A stretch of DNA of 47,308 nucleotides from a virus, in the IMG/VR virus record IMGVR_UViG_3300042691_019039, positions 1 to 47,308 of that record; one strand, 5' to 3'. How positions within the stretch are numbered: the first letter of the stretch is position 1; each line of letters opens with the position of its first letter. Below, in pieces: positions 24,943 to 34,073 of this stretch. Position numbers and translations under genes: made by a program. The notes under the pieces were generated by a model. That model did not search any database and had not been told where the DNA came from. It saw nothing but the letters and a program-made list of their open reading frames with translations.

Positions 24943-26202
24943 ATGGCAAATTCAAAATTATTGAAAGAAGCAATTGCCGATGCTAAAGCTGTAAAAGAAA
25001 CTGCATTAGCTAACGCAAAACTCGCACTTGAAGAAGCATTTACTCCAAGACTTCAATCTATCTTATCTCAAAAGTTAAGAGCAGAAGCAGAAGCTGAGGA
25101 AAAAGATGCAGAAAAAGTTGATGAGGAATTAGATTCTACAGGCATTGGTTCTTCTACTTCTAATCCTAAATTAGACGCACATACTGAATTCGAAGGTGGT
25201 TCTACAAAAACTGCATCAGGTGAGCCAGGAGCTCAAGTTGCAGATTTCAAAAAAGTAGCAGATATCAACGAAGAAGATGGTATGGAAATGAGTGATGATG
25301 AAGCTGAAAAGCAAAACGAAATCGCACAATTAAAAGCTAGATTAGCAGAATTAGAGGCAGGAGAAGAGTCTGAAGAAGAAGAAGCTCCAGCAATGGAAGC
25401 TGATGATATGATGGGTATGGGTGATGAAGAAGAAGAAAACCCATTCGCATCAGAAGAAGGTGATGGTGAAGAGTACGATGTTACCGGTGATGAAGAAGAA
25501 GACACCGAAAAAGATGACATGGACTTGGAAGCAATCATCAGAGAGTTAGAAGCACAATTAGGCGATGAAGAATCTGAAGAAGATTCTGAAGAACCAATGT
25601 ATGAAGCAGAAGATGAGGAAGAAAAAGATGCTAAAAACGAAAATTTAGCTGATGGCTCTGAAGCTGGTACAGACAAAGGTGAAGACCCTAAAGTGGTTGT
25701 AACTAACGAAGAAGAAGAAAAGAAAGATGACGAAGAGAAAAACGAAGTTATCGACTTGGAAGAAATCTTACGTGAAATGGAAGCAGATATGAAAGGTGAT
25801 GATGAAGAAAAGAAAGATGAAGCTATTAAGGCTGAATTGAACGAAGCTTACAAAACTATCAAATCTCTTCAAAAAACAATCAACGAAGTGAACTTATTGA
25901 ACGCTAAGTTGTTGTTTGCAAACAAATTATTCAGAGCTCATAACATGACTAACGAACAGAAAGTTAAAGTTATCGAAACTTTGGATAGAACAAAATCAGT
26001 TAGAGAAGTTAAATTGGTTTACTCTACATTAGCAGAGAATTTCAAATACACTACATCTAACAAATCTACTAAAAAATCAATTTCTGAAGGAATCGCTAGC
26101 AAAGCAGTTAAATCTACAAAGCCAGCAGCAGTTAAGCAAGTAATTGCAGAATCTGCAGATTTCGCAGACAGATTTAAGAAATTAGCAGGTATTATTAAAT
26201 AA
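24943..26202 (+). CDS. prohead core scaffold protein (gp22-like)
   Basis: The 419-residue protein is strongly acidic: long Glu/Asp runs at about 130-300 flanked by helical ends, the pattern of phage scaffolds. The C-terminal part has LLNAKLLFANKLFRAHNM, KVKVIETLDRTKSVREVKLVYSTL-type sequence and a FADRFKKLAGIIK end, typical of T4-like gp22 proteins. It would fill the prohead and be degraded by the gp21-like protease. The N-terminus has SKLLKEA, containing an LxE site. I chose ATG 24943, with its Shine-Dalgarno sequence, rather than the in-frame ATG 24811, whose 44-residue extension is translated leader. It lies directly upstream of the major capsid gene, as in T4. Confidence 0.85.
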   Translation: MANSKLLKEAIADAKAVKETALANAKLALEEAFTPRLQSILSQKLRAEAEAEEKDAEKVDEELDSTGIGSSTSNPKLDAHTEFEGGSTKTASGEPGAQVADFKKVADINEEDGMEMSDDEAEKQNEIAQLKARLAELEAGEESEEEEAPAMEADDMMGMGDEEEENPFASEEGDGEEYDVTGDEEEDTEKDDMDLEAIIRELEAQLGDEESEEDSEEPMYEAEDEEEKDAKNENLADGSEAGTDKGEDPKVVVTNEEEEKKDDEEKNEVIDLEEILREMEADMKGDDEEKKDEAIKAELNEAYKTIKSLQKTINEVNLLNAKLLFANKLFRAHNMTNEQKVKVIETLDRTKSVREVKLVYSTLAENFKYTTSNKSTKKSISEGIASKAVKSTKPAAVKQVIAESADFADRFKKLAGIIK

Positions 26203-26233
26203 TTTTTAACAAAAATAATTAAAATTAAGTAAA

Positions 26234-27844
26234 ATGGACTTAAAACAAATTATGACAGGAAAAAACCCACAATCTCTTGTTCTCGAGCAGACTAGAGGTT
26301 TAAAGTCAAAGTGGGAAAAAACTGGCTTACTTGAAGGAGTAGGTTCAGAAACACAAAAGCATGGTATGGCAGTAATGCTTGAAAACCAAGCTAAACAATT
26401 ACTTGATGAAGCAACTAGAACAGGTGTTTCAGCAGGTTCAGAAGAGTGGGCAGGTGTAGCTCTTCCATTGGTAAGAAGAATCTTTGGTTCAATTGCAGCT
26501 AAAGAATTCGTTTCAGTTCAACCAATGAACTTACCATCAGGTCTTATTTTCTATATGGACTTCAAATATGGTTCAAACCCAGCAGGTAACCCAGATTATA
26601 CCGGTTCTTCTATGTTCGGTAATGGTGGTACTTTTGGTAAAGATTCATTAGCACCAGCAGGTAACAAATTGGGTTCTACTCAAGCTGCTGAAGGTGGTCT
26701 TTATGGAGCAGGTAGATTTGGATATACTATCAACAACTCAACATCTAACATTATCGCTACATTTGCATCAGCATCTTTAGCAGATATTGATTATGATTTA
26801 TCAGACGCAACTGTTTCTGCATCTTTTGCAGGTAACACATTGAAGAAAGTTGTTGTAGCATTACCAAATGATGCAGATTGGAATGGTGTAAGAGCATTCG
26901 AACCAACTGCACAAACAGGTTCTGTAACTTTCTATCCACAATACACTACAAAGAATGGTTCAAATGTTGAATTCGTTGCAACTGCAACTGGTTTAACAAA
27001 CTTATCTACTCTTGGTGTATCTTTGGCTTATCACAAGCAACCAACTGATGTTTCTAGAGGTGATTTTGAAGATAGAGGTACTGATTTAGCTATTCCAGAA
27101 GTTGAATTAGAATTAAAATCTGAACCAATCGTTGCTAAAACTCGTAAGTTGAAAGCAGTTTGGACTCCAGAATTAGCACAAGACTTGAATGCATACCATT
27201 CAGTAGATGCTGAAGCTGAATTAACTCAAATGTTATCTGAATACATCTCTTTAGAGATTGATTTAGAAATCCTTGAGATGTTGCAGCAAAATGCATTCTC
27301 AACTGAATACTGGTCTGCAAGAGTTGGATATGAGTGGAACGGTGCATCATTTGCAATCGATTCTAACGCAGCAGCAGCATCTGCATACCAAAAGAACACA
27401 TGGTTCCAAACTTTGGGTATCAAATTACAGAAAATTTCTAACAAGATTCACCAATTGACTATGAGAGGTGGTGCAAACTTTATCGTTGTATCTCCAGATG
27501 TAGCAACAATTTTAGAATCTATGAACGGATTTTCTGCAAACCCAGGTAAGGATGCATTGACTTTCGCAGCAGGTGTAACTAACATTGGTTCAATCTCTAA
27601 CAGATATGATGTTTACAAAAACCCATATATGAAAGATAATGTAATCTTGTTAGGTTTCAAAGGTTCTAACTTCTTCGAAACAGGTGCAGTTTACGCTCCA
27701 TATGTTCCGTTGATTATGACTCCATTAGTTTATGACCCAACTAACTTCACTCCAAGAAGAGGTGTTATGACTAGATACGCTAAGAAAATCGTAAGACCAG
27801 AGTTTTACGGTAAGATTATCGTTGATGGTTTAAACACTTTATAA
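26234..27844 (+). CDS. major capsid protein (gp23-like)
   Basis: The 536-residue protein resembles T4 gp23 (521): an N-terminal helix region WEKTGLLEGVG, AVMLENQAKQLLDE, then WAGVALPLVRRIFGSI and FVSVQPMNLPSGLIFYMDF, and the C-terminal RYDVYKNPYMKDN, YVPLIMTPLVYDP and FTPRRGVMTRYAK blocks. An LLDE^A sequence at residues 56-60 lines up with the T4 maturation site (after Glu65), so about 59 residues should be removed by the prohead protease. It uses an AT-rich start context without Shine-Dalgarno. Codons for this gene use C-ending Asn and Phe more than the neighbours, as expected for very high expression. It forms the capsid hexamers. Confidence 0.95.
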   Translation: MDLKQIMTGKNPQSLVLEQTRGLKSKWEKTGLLEGVGSETQKHGMAVMLENQAKQLLDEATRTGVSAGSEEWAGVALPLVRRIFGSIAAKEFVSVQPMNLPSGLIFYMDFKYGSNPAGNPDYTGSSMFGNGGTFGKDSLAPAGNKLGSTQAAEGGLYGAGRFGYTINNSTSNIIATFASASLADIDYDLSDATVSASFAGNTLKKVVVALPNDADWNGVRAFEPTAQTGSVTFYPQYTTKNGSNVEFVATATGLTNLSTLGVSLAYHKQPTDVSRGDFEDRGTDLAIPEVELELKSEPIVAKTRKLKAVWTPELAQDLNAYHSVDAEAELTQMLSEYISLEIDLEILEMLQQNAFSTEYWSARVGYEWNGASFAIDSNAAAASAYQKNTWFQTLGIKLQKISNKIHQLTMRGGANFIVVSPDVATILESMNGFSANPGKDALTFAAGVTNIGSISNRYDVYKNPYMKDNVILLGFKGSNFFETGAVYAPYVPLIMTPLVYDPTNFTPRRGVMTRYAKKIVRPEFYGKIIVDGLNTL

Positions 27845-27885
27845 TCTTTGAGTAGATTAGATAAGTAATAGACTTATAATAAAAG

Positions 27886-27919
27886 AAAAAGGGAGAGTAG
27901 AAATACTTTCCCTTTTTTT
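27886..27919 (+). terminator. intrinsic terminator after major capsid gene
   Basis: AAAAAGGGAG pairs with the TTCCCTTTTT arm; the inner stem AGTA/TACT is capped by a GAAA tetraloop, and a run of seven T follows the CCC. It lies 41 bases after the capsid stop. This ends the head-gene transcript before the next promoter motif. Confidence 0.88.
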
Positions 27920-27929
27920 GTTTTAATAA

Positions 27930-27939
27930 TATATTTATT
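27930..27939 (+). promoter_or_regulatory. TATATTTATT motif, candidate late promoter
   Basis: A 9 of 10 match lies directly after the terminator and 5 bases before ATG 27945. Its placement after a terminator is what a promoter for the tail module should look like. Confidence 0.45.
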
Positions 27940-27944
27940 TACAT

Positions 27945-28997
27945 ATGAAATGGAACTCTGTACCTACTGAATATTCGATTAAATTCAAAGCATATGATTT
28001 GTATTCTCATAGTGTTGATGACACTAACAGGAGAACCGAATCTCATATATTAGCTAGTCAACCCGATGGTGAGTTTGGGTATTTTAATACAAATCAATTT
28101 GCATTAACGTCATCTAATACATTTGTCGGAAATCAAATCATTTCAGGAAATTTAGCAGTTACGGGTACAATTACAGGTCCAATAATTTCAAATGTAATTA
28201 CTACCGGTTCAATCTACATGACCGGAAGTATTGAAACGGTTGACCACATTGATTTTTTAATTACAGCAAACCCAACACACGAAGAAGGTAGATTACATTG
28301 GTATGATGATGCTAAAACTTTGGCAGTTGATACAGGTCAAGAAAACTTTATGATTGAAGTTGGTGCTATGACGGTTATTAGAGGTAAAAATACAAATAAC
28401 TTTACACTTACAAAAGGTATGGTTGTTTACATAAATGGAGAAGCAGGACAAAGACCAACATTTACAACATCTAGTATGGCAACGGAAGCTTTATCTGCTA
28501 GAACTATGGGAGTCGTTGCTAGTGATATAACATCAAATAATAGTGGATTTGTAGTAATGAACGGTGTATTGAGAAATATAAATACATCAATGTATTCTGC
28601 TAATACTGAATTATACCTTTCATCATCTGGTCAATTTTCAAATCAAATACCTGTTGCACCAAATCACAATGTAAGAGTTGGAAAAGTTCTTTCATCTGCC
28701 GTAAATGGTTCAATATATGTTTATATAATGAACGGATTTGAATTAAACGAATTGCATGATGTTTTAATAAATGGTTCACTAAAAGATGCAGCAACAAACA
28801 ATGGTGGTTCTACACTATATAGAAGTGCAAGTGTTTGGACAAATAACGATAATGTAAGATTAGCACAATCTACTATGGTATTGGCAAGTGTGTCATCCTC
28901 ATATAATTTTGCAGATGATACTGCAGCACAAGCAGGTGGAATACCTTTAGGTGGATTATATCACACATCAGGAACTATAAAGATTAGATTAGTTTAG
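27945..28997 (+). CDS. fibre/baseplate-type structural protein
   Basis: The 350-residue protein contains fibre-type segments: SGNLAVTGTITGP, GSIYMTGSIE, then a beta-rich domain (TLTKGMVVYINGEAG, TMGVVASDI, GFVVMNGVLRNI, LYLSSSGQFS) and a C-terminal ADDTAAQAGGIPLGGLYH/IKIRLV motif that I recall as a common end of Bacteroidetes-phage fibre proteins. It is the first gene after the head-module terminator. A host-contact or virion-surface role is likely; a capsid fibre is possible because it follows the capsid gene. There is no Shine-Dalgarno sequence. Confidence 0.6.
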   Translation: MKWNSVPTEYSIKFKAYDLYSHSVDDTNRRTESHILASQPDGEFGYFNTNQFALTSSNTFVGNQIISGNLAVTGTITGPIISNVITTGSIYMTGSIETVDHIDFLITANPTHEEGRLHWYDDAKTLAVDTGQENFMIEVGAMTVIRGKNTNNFTLTKGMVVYINGEAGQRPTFTTSSMATEALSARTMGVVASDITSNNSGFVVMNGVLRNINTSMYSANTELYLSSSGQFSNQIPVAPNHNVRVGKVLSSAVNGSIYVYIMNGFELNELHDVLINGSLKDAATNNGGSTLYRSASVWTNNDNVRLAQSTMVLASVSSSYNFADDTAAQAGGIPLGGLYHTSGTIKIRLV

Positions 28998-29025
28998 TAA
29001 AATTTTCCCCCTATTTTTTATTTCT

Positions 29026-29035
29026 ATATTTATAG
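29026..29035 (+). promoter_or_regulatory. TATATTTATA motif, candidate late promoter
   Basis: A 10 of 10 match lies in the 66-base gap before ATG 29064, leaving a 28-base spacer. The gap also has a pyrimidine run (CCCCC then T6) just upstream, which may close the preceding transcript weakly. Confidence 0.45.
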
Positions 29036-29063
29036 ATGTATAAATCTATAAAATTATTAATTT

Positions 29064-30272
29064 ATGTCGATAAACACATATTGGTCGGGTTCTGGCACAT
29101 TTGTATCCGGCTCATCCACACCATTTGGTATTTACGATGCGGATTCAACATTTAGAATCGATGCACCAAAAACAGCAGTATGGGTAGCAAAAAGATTAGG
29201 TTATCCAATTGTAAACATTGAATTAGAAAACGAACAAATTTGGGCATGTCTAGAAGAAGCAGTATCTGAATATTCTGCACAAGTTAATCAGTTTAATTTA
29301 AGGAACAATCTTGATATTTTAAAAGGACAACCAAAAGAATCTTCGGGTGGTAGAAGTAATTATTCGCAAACACTTGTAGATGGTTCTTTTTTACCTACAA
29401 CGGTTCGTATGGCACAACAATACGGAACGCTTGCAGGTGTTGGGGGTAATACATCAGTTAAAAAGGGATATGTAAACTTAACAGCATCGGTTCAAATATA
29501 TGATTTATTAACAGAAGCTGTAGATGCATCATCACCAACAAGTTCATCAATATCAGCATCATTAAATTATTCGGGATCTACGATAGATGTTATGAGAGTA
29601 TTTCATGATGCAGTACCAGCAATTACAAGATTTTTTGACCCATATTCTGTTGGAGCACAGGGTACATTAAACCTTATTTCCGAATTAGGATTTGGTAACT
29701 ACTCACCTTCAGCACAATTCTTAATGATGCCTTTATATGAAGATATTTTAAGAATGCAACATATTGAATTCAATGACCATATTCGTAAGTCGGCACATAC
29801 TTTTAATATTGTAAATAATAAATTAGAAATATTTCCTGTTCCTACGGAAAATTCACCTGCAAAGATATGGTTTGAATATATTAGTAGAGATGAATTTGAA
29901 CACAATTCGCAAACAATACAGGCAGATTCGCTTTCAGATTATTCGGATGTTCCATATGATTTTATTCAGTATTCTAATATAAATGATGTTGGCAAACAAT
30001 GGGTTAGAAAATATACATTAGCATTGGCAAAAGAATTATTAGGAGCAATCAGAGAAAAATATAATTCAGTTCCAATTCCAGATGGTGAAGTTCAATTAGA
30101 TGGTGCAGCATTGAGAGCAGAAGCACAGGTTGAAAAGGATGCACTTATTACTCAATTAAGAGAAAACCTTGAAGAATTGAGTAGAAAAAATGTTATGGAG
30201 AATAAAGCACATGAAGCTGACCATCAACAAGAAATGTTAAGAAAAGTTCCACTTAAAATATATGTAGGATAA
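29064..30272 (+). CDS. neck/structural protein (gp13-like, tentative)
   Basis: The 402-residue protein starts with a Ser/Gly-rich stretch, then FRIDAPKTAVWVAKRLGYP, LENEQIWACLEEAVSEYS, a long middle and DPYSVGAQGTLNLISELGFG, LMMPLYEDILRMQHIEFN, and an EIFPVPTENSPAKIWFEYI beta segment, ending in a helical tail. The helical adaptor N-terminus and its place directly before a gp14-like gene suggest the neck or head-completion role of T4 gp13. The similarity is by layout rather than strong motif. It is coupled to the next gene (one-base gap). Confidence 0.5.
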   Translation: MSINTYWSGSGTFVSGSSTPFGIYDADSTFRIDAPKTAVWVAKRLGYPIVNIELENEQIWACLEEAVSEYSAQVNQFNLRNNLDILKGQPKESSGGRSNYSQTLVDGSFLPTTVRMAQQYGTLAGVGGNTSVKKGYVNLTASVQIYDLLTEAVDASSPTSSSISASLNYSGSTIDVMRVFHDAVPAITRFFDPYSVGAQGTLNLISELGFGNYSPSAQFLMMPLYEDILRMQHIEFNDHIRKSAHTFNIVNNKLEIFPVPTENSPAKIWFEYISRDEFEHNSQTIQADSLSDYSDVPYDFIQYSNINDVGKQWVRKYTLALAKELLGAIREKYNSVPIPDGEVQLDGAALRAEAQVEKDALITQLRENLEELSRKNVMENKAHEADHQQEMLRKVPLKIYVG

Positions 30273-30273
30273 T

Positions 30274-30744
30274 ATGCCAAAGTTTTTAGTAGGTAGAGAT
30301 ATAAGTTTCTTAAGAAATGTTGCCAGAGAATTGGTTGAAAAAGTAATGGAGGAAACTTGCGTACTATACAAAATAAATTTAAACGAAACACGTGTTAATA
30401 TTTATGGAGAAGCAATGAATAAAACTTGGCATAGAGGAGTTGAATTGTATTGTGTAATCAGTAAAGAAGCAGAAACAATAGAATACGAAGGATTTGGTCC
30501 ACAAACAAATCAAAATGTTGAATTTCGTTTTGATAGAGAACATTGTAGAGAAAGAAACGCATATCCTGAAATTGGTGATGTTATTTATTTCAATGATTCT
30601 TATTTTGAAATAGATAATACAAATGAAATACAATTTGTTGGTGGATTACCAGGAACTGAAGAGGATAGAAGAAATTGGAGTATTGTTTGTTCCACATTTA
30701 TGGTATCTAAATCAAATCTTAATATTGAAGAAAGAATAAACTAA
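30274..30744 (+). CDS. neck protein (gp14-like)
   Basis: The 156-residue protein has ARELVEKVMEETCVLYKI, VNIYGEAMNKTWHRGVELYC, NVEFRFDRE and YPEIGDVIYFNDSYFEIDN. The I-Y-G-E segment followed by a strand-rich region and G-D-x-I-x-F-N-x-x-Y-x-E-I is the pattern I associate with T4-like gp14 neck proteins. It would close the capsid after packaging and accept the tail. It is half the T4 length (256), so some peripheral elements are missing. It lies between the gp13-like and gp15-like calls, the T4 order. Confidence 0.6.
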   Translation: MPKFLVGRDISFLRNVARELVEKVMEETCVLYKINLNETRVNIYGEAMNKTWHRGVELYCVISKEAETIEYEGFGPQTNQNVEFRFDREHCRERNAYPEIGDVIYFNDSYFEIDNTNEIQFVGGLPGTEEDRRNWSIVCSTFMVSKSNLNIEERIN

Positions 30745-30750
30745 TAATAA

Positions 30751-31896
30751 ATGTCAGTAAATCCATTAAGACCCGACCTTAATAGGGGAAATGAAATAAA
30801 ATCAACAAAAAATGACCTTAAAAAAAGTGTAACGCTATTTGATATAGATTATGCTATGATGTCATATTTGGAAGATACTGTTTTACCGACATTGAAAGAT
30901 GGAAAAGGTGTTGCAGTAAAAATACCTGTTGTATATGGTAATTCAGAAAGATGGAATGGTGCAAGAAGGCAAGGAGTTTTCAGAGATGGCAAAGGTAAAA
31001 TACAATTACCAATACTAATGATTCGTAGAACATCAATTGCAAAAGATGAAACTATGTCAATGCCAAATCGACACATTTCATATCCTGCAATTACTAAATG
31101 GTCAAAAGATAATCGTTACGACCGTTTTACTGCATTGGGTGGTAGTGTAAAACCAAAGTATGAAATTTTTCGAATTGCAATGCCTGATTATGTAGAAGTT
31201 AATTACGATTGTATGTGTTGGACATCATACACAGAACAATTAAATGAAGTAATTGAACAATTAAATTTCGCATCATCATATTGGGGAGATAAAGAAAAAT
31301 TTAAATTTCGAACATCTGTAAATGAATTCAATGTTGTAAATGAAGTTGGTGAAGGAACCGAAAGAATTAATAGAGTAGAATTTTCATTGAATGTAAAGGC
31401 TTACTTATTACCAGAAAAATTTGATGGAGAATTAACTACTAGAAAATCAATGTCTACAAAAAGAGTTGTGGTTGCAACCGAAGTGGATGTTACGAGTGGT
31501 AGTGGTAGATTGGAAGGATTTCTTACTACACCATCACCATACTACGATAATAAAGACCTTATTGATTTTTTATCTATAAATGGTAGTAAAGTACAAAATC
31601 CTATAACAAATAATACAATCACATTTACAGGAATTAAATCTATTAAAACACCACCTTCACTATCATCGGTACTTACAAGTGGAATAATTGTTAGTTATGC
31701 CGATAGTAGTAGTGATTCTTATGATATTAAAGTTTATATAAATGGTACTAGATATTATTGGAATACACATTTTACTGTACAAATGAATTTCAATGCTCCA
31801 AATAGCTTAACTATAAATTTTAATTCTGGAAATTTAGGATTTACAGTTGATAGTGGTGATGAAATTTCTATAACAGGTAAATTTATAGATGTATAA
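30751..31896 (+). CDS. tail completion / sheath stabilisation protein (gp15-like)
   Basis: The 381-residue protein has DIDYAMMSYLEDTVLPTL, VKIPVVYGNSERW, a QLPILMIRRTS strand, VEVNYDCMCWTSYTEQLNEVIEQLNF and INRVEFSLNVKAYLLP, matching the order of elements in T4 gp15 (N-terminal helix, V-P-I-x-Y strand, L-P strand, I-V-E-Q helix, W-S-L/F-S-L strand). About 120 extra C-terminal residues are beta-rich and may be an added immunoglobulin-like domain. It would form the terminal ring that stops tail-sheath growth. It shares one base with the next gene (TAATG). Confidence 0.6.
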   Translation: MSVNPLRPDLNRGNEIKSTKNDLKKSVTLFDIDYAMMSYLEDTVLPTLKDGKGVAVKIPVVYGNSERWNGARRQGVFRDGKGKIQLPILMIRRTSIAKDETMSMPNRHISYPAITKWSKDNRYDRFTALGGSVKPKYEIFRIAMPDYVEVNYDCMCWTSYTEQLNEVIEQLNFASSYWGDKEKFKFRTSVNEFNVVNEVGEGTERINRVEFSLNVKAYLLPEKFDGELTTRKSMSTKRVVVATEVDVTSGSGRLEGFLTTPSPYYDNKDLIDFLSINGSKVQNPITNNTITFTGIKSIKTPPSLSSVLTSGIIVSYADSSSDSYDIKVYINGTRYYWNTHFTVQMNFNAPNSLTINFNSGNLGFTVDSGDEISITGKFIDV

Positions 31897-32225
31897 TGAA
31901 AAGAACACTTTTAGATATAACCCAAAAGATAAGTAGAAAATTGGGTGATGCTGAATTAACACCAAAAGATTTAAATCATCCAATATATTCTATTTGGGAA
32001 GCAAAGGGTTGGAGATTTGTGGATATATTGAGAGAAATAGAAAATAGAACAAATCAAAATAGAATACGAGTTATTATAAATACACAATATATAGGAGCGG
32101 ATGATTATATTGTTGAACAAGGACAAAATGGCCTGATTTTTAAATTTATAAAAAATCAATTTCAATATACATTAGAAAATGATGATTATATTGAGGTAAC
32201 CGGTGATATAGAACAATATGCTTAA
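31896..32225 (+). CDS. small structural-region protein (109 aa), unknown
   Basis: The protein starts with a helix (LLDITQKISRKLGDAEL), then HPIYSIWEAKGWRFVDIL, and a beta-rich end (IRVIINTQY, LIFKFIKNQF, YIEVTGD). I do not recognise a family. It shares one base with the upstream gene and overlaps the next by 8 bases, so translation is tightly coupled, which argues for a role in the same neck or tail assembly. Confidence 0.6.
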   Translation: MKRTLLDITQKISRKLGDAELTPKDLNHPIYSIWEAKGWRFVDILREIENRTNQNRIRVIINTQYIGADDYIVEQGQNGLIFKFIKNQFQYTLENDDYIEVTGDIEQYA

Positions 32226-32856
32226 ACAATTTAATTCAAATGCTAGAAAACTTAATAGAGTTTTAAAACAAATTAATTTAAATAATTTGAGTGGTTCTGG
32301 TTATGTAGATAATGCATTAAGTGATTATTTTATACAAACTTCACTATCAAGTTCATTTGATGGTAGAGATGAAAACGGAAATCCATACCAAGTTGATATA
32401 AATGGTAAACCAATATTAAATGCACAATCTTTACAAGAAATAAGCGCATCAATCCAATACAGATACACAGCATCATTTGATACAACAATACCTACAAAAT
32501 TTAATTCAAATAATAAATCCAATCCAAATCCTACCAAATTAGTAAATAATAAAAATAAAATATCGGATTTTCATAATGAGATTTTAAAATTTAGTGGTAG
32601 AAGTATAAGAAAATCAATTGATGCATTTGATAATACAGGATTTGGTACTCTAACAATTTATAGTTCATCATTGGATTACGGAACAGAGGGAGCATCTCCA
32701 GAAAATTTTGAAATATTAGTTTATGGACTACACGTTCCTGGTCACTATACCGTAAAAGAACAAAACGGAAATGTTGTAATAACTTTGTTGGATAACTACA
32801 TAGATTATGATTCTGTAACTGTAAATGATATTTATGTTATAGGAAAATTTAAGTAA
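32218..32856 (+). CDS. structural protein, unknown
   Basis: The 212-residue protein has a basic helical N-terminus (NSNARKLNRVLKQINLNNL), a Ser/Asn-rich middle with SASIQYRYTASF, and a beta-rich C-terminus (FGTLTIYSSSLDYG, HYTVKEQNGNVVITLLDNYI). This looks like a virion-anchoring helix followed by a small beta domain. It overlaps the preceding gene by 8 bases and is followed after one base by the LamG protein. A connector of fibre to baseplate is possible; no family is recognised. Confidence 0.55.
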   Translation: MLKQFNSNARKLNRVLKQINLNNLSGSGYVDNALSDYFIQTSLSSSFDGRDENGNPYQVDINGKPILNAQSLQEISASIQYRYTASFDTTIPTKFNSNNKSNPNPTKLVNNKNKISDFHNEILKFSGRSIRKSIDAFDNTGFGTLTIYSSSLDYGTEGASPENFEILVYGLHVPGHYTVKEQNGNVVITLLDNYIDYDSVTVNDIYVIGKFK

Positions 32857-32857
32857 A

Positions 32858-33595
32858 ATGGGAATACAATTTTCAAACGGATTTAATATAACGCCTAATA
32901 CCAATTCAGTATTAGGAATTGTAACCCAAAATTTACAATTATATTTAAATGCTGGTAATATAACTTCATATCCTGGTTCAGGAACTTCTTGGACAGATTT
33001 ATCAAACAATGCTTACACTACAACTCTTGTAAATGGAACAGGGTATTCTGCAGACGGTGGTGGAACTTTGACATTTAATGGTGCAACTCATTATGTAGAT
33101 ACCAATCAAAGTTTAGCATCGGAAGAATTTTCAGTTGGTGCATGGTTTAAATCTTCTGCAGCCGGAATCAAAATGATATTATCAAAAGAAACAACTGCAG
33201 GTTGGCCTTGGAATTATAGAATATGGTTAAATGGAGGAACTATTGTTGGAGATGTAGCACAATCAGGAGGAGAAAACGTAAGTGTAACTTCGGTTTTAAC
33301 AAATTATAATAATGGAAATTGGTATAATGTAATGTTTACAAGAAATGATTCAACATTAAGATTATATGTTAATGGTGTTGAGGTTAGAAATGTTTCGGAT
33401 ACTTTAACAGGAACAATTTCAAATTCACAAGAAGTTTGGATTGGACGTTCAGCATTTACAGGTGGTGGTTTAAGTCCAACGGGCAACTATCCATACAACG
33501 GAAGTATATCTGAAATAATGATATATAATAGAGTATTAACTGCAGCAGAAATTTTACAAAACCACAATGCAACTAAATCACGTTTCGGATTATAA
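32858..33595 (+). CDS. LamG/concanavalin-like adhesin
   Basis: The 245-residue protein has the laminin-G-like (LamG_3) jelly-roll pattern: LQLYLNAGNI, SWTDLSNN, TLTFNGATHYVD, FSVGAWFKSS, WYNVMFTRNDSTLRLYVNGVE, VWIGRSAF, NGSISEIMIYNRVLTAAEI. It covers nearly the whole chain after a 25-residue N-terminal tail that probably attaches it to the virion. These domains bind carbohydrates, so it is a candidate receptor-binding or capsule-binding adhesin. No catalytic residues are evident. Confidence 0.88.
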   Translation: MGIQFSNGFNITPNTNSVLGIVTQNLQLYLNAGNITSYPGSGTSWTDLSNNAYTTTLVNGTGYSADGGGTLTFNGATHYVDTNQSLASEEFSVGAWFKSSAAGIKMILSKETTAGWPWNYRIWLNGGTIVGDVAQSGGENVSVTSVLTNYNNGNWYNVMFTRNDSTLRLYVNGVEVRNVSDTLTGTISNSQEVWIGRSAFTGGGLSPTGNYPYNGSISEIMIYNRVLTAAEILQNHNATKSRFGL

Positions 33596-33603
33596 CAAAT
33601 TGG

Positions 33604-33612
33604 ATATTTATA
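33604..33612 (+). promoter_or_regulatory. ATATTTATA motif, candidate late promoter
   Basis: The core 9 bases match, lying in the 21-base gap before ATG 33617 with a 4-base spacer. The close spacing again suggests a leaderless transcript or a role other than promoter. Confidence 0.4.
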
Positions 33613-33616
33613 GGAT

Positions 33617-34060
33617 ATGGCAAACTTAATAAGATTAAAACAAATAGAAAGTGGTTCATCATTAGACACTGCTGCACAAGTAGGAGCAAATTTTAGCCAA
33701 TCTGTTCAAAATGTTGTTAGCGAATCTGCAGCAACAATTCTTTCAGCATCAATCGTAAATGTTGTAGTTAATAATATTGCTGCAGTTTTACCAGATGGTG
33801 TAATATCAGGGGCTGCACAATTAGATGGTTCAACAATAAAAAACTTAACAATTTCAACTGAAAATGCTGACAAATATTCATTGGTTGTTAGTGGAGCTAT
33901 GGCAGTAGTAGATGCGACAAATCTAACAGGAAGTATAGATGGAGAAAATGATACGGTAGTTCCAGGTCAAATTTATTTAGTTACGGGTAGTGTACCACCA
34001 GCAGACCCATACGTTAGTGGAAGTGCACAATCAAATATTATAGACCAGGGAGAATGGTAA
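33617..34060 (+). CDS. fibre-associated structural protein (147 aa)
   Basis: The protein is Ala/Ser/Val/Asn-rich with an N-terminal LIRLKQIESGSSLD and the phrases VISGAAQLDG, LVVSGAMAVVDATNL and YVSGSAQSN. It shares the V-x-S-G-S-A/S-Q wording found in the large fibres downstream, so it probably packs with them or is a short fibre. It has no export signal. It stands between the LamG adhesin and the first large fibre. Confidence 0.55.
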   Translation: MANLIRLKQIESGSSLDTAAQVGANFSQSVQNVVSESAATILSASIVNVVVNNIAAVLPDGVISGAAQLDGSTIKNLTISTENADKYSLVVSGAMAVVDATNLTGSIDGENDTVVPGQIYLVTGSVPPADPYVSGSAQSNIIDQGEW

Positions 34061-34073
34061 ACGGAAAAAAATT

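Noticed and set aside
25233-25676. Minus-strand ORF (147 codons) opposite the scaffold gene
   Set aside because: It is a Ser-rich reading of the reverse complement of the Glu/Asp codon run in the scaffold gene.
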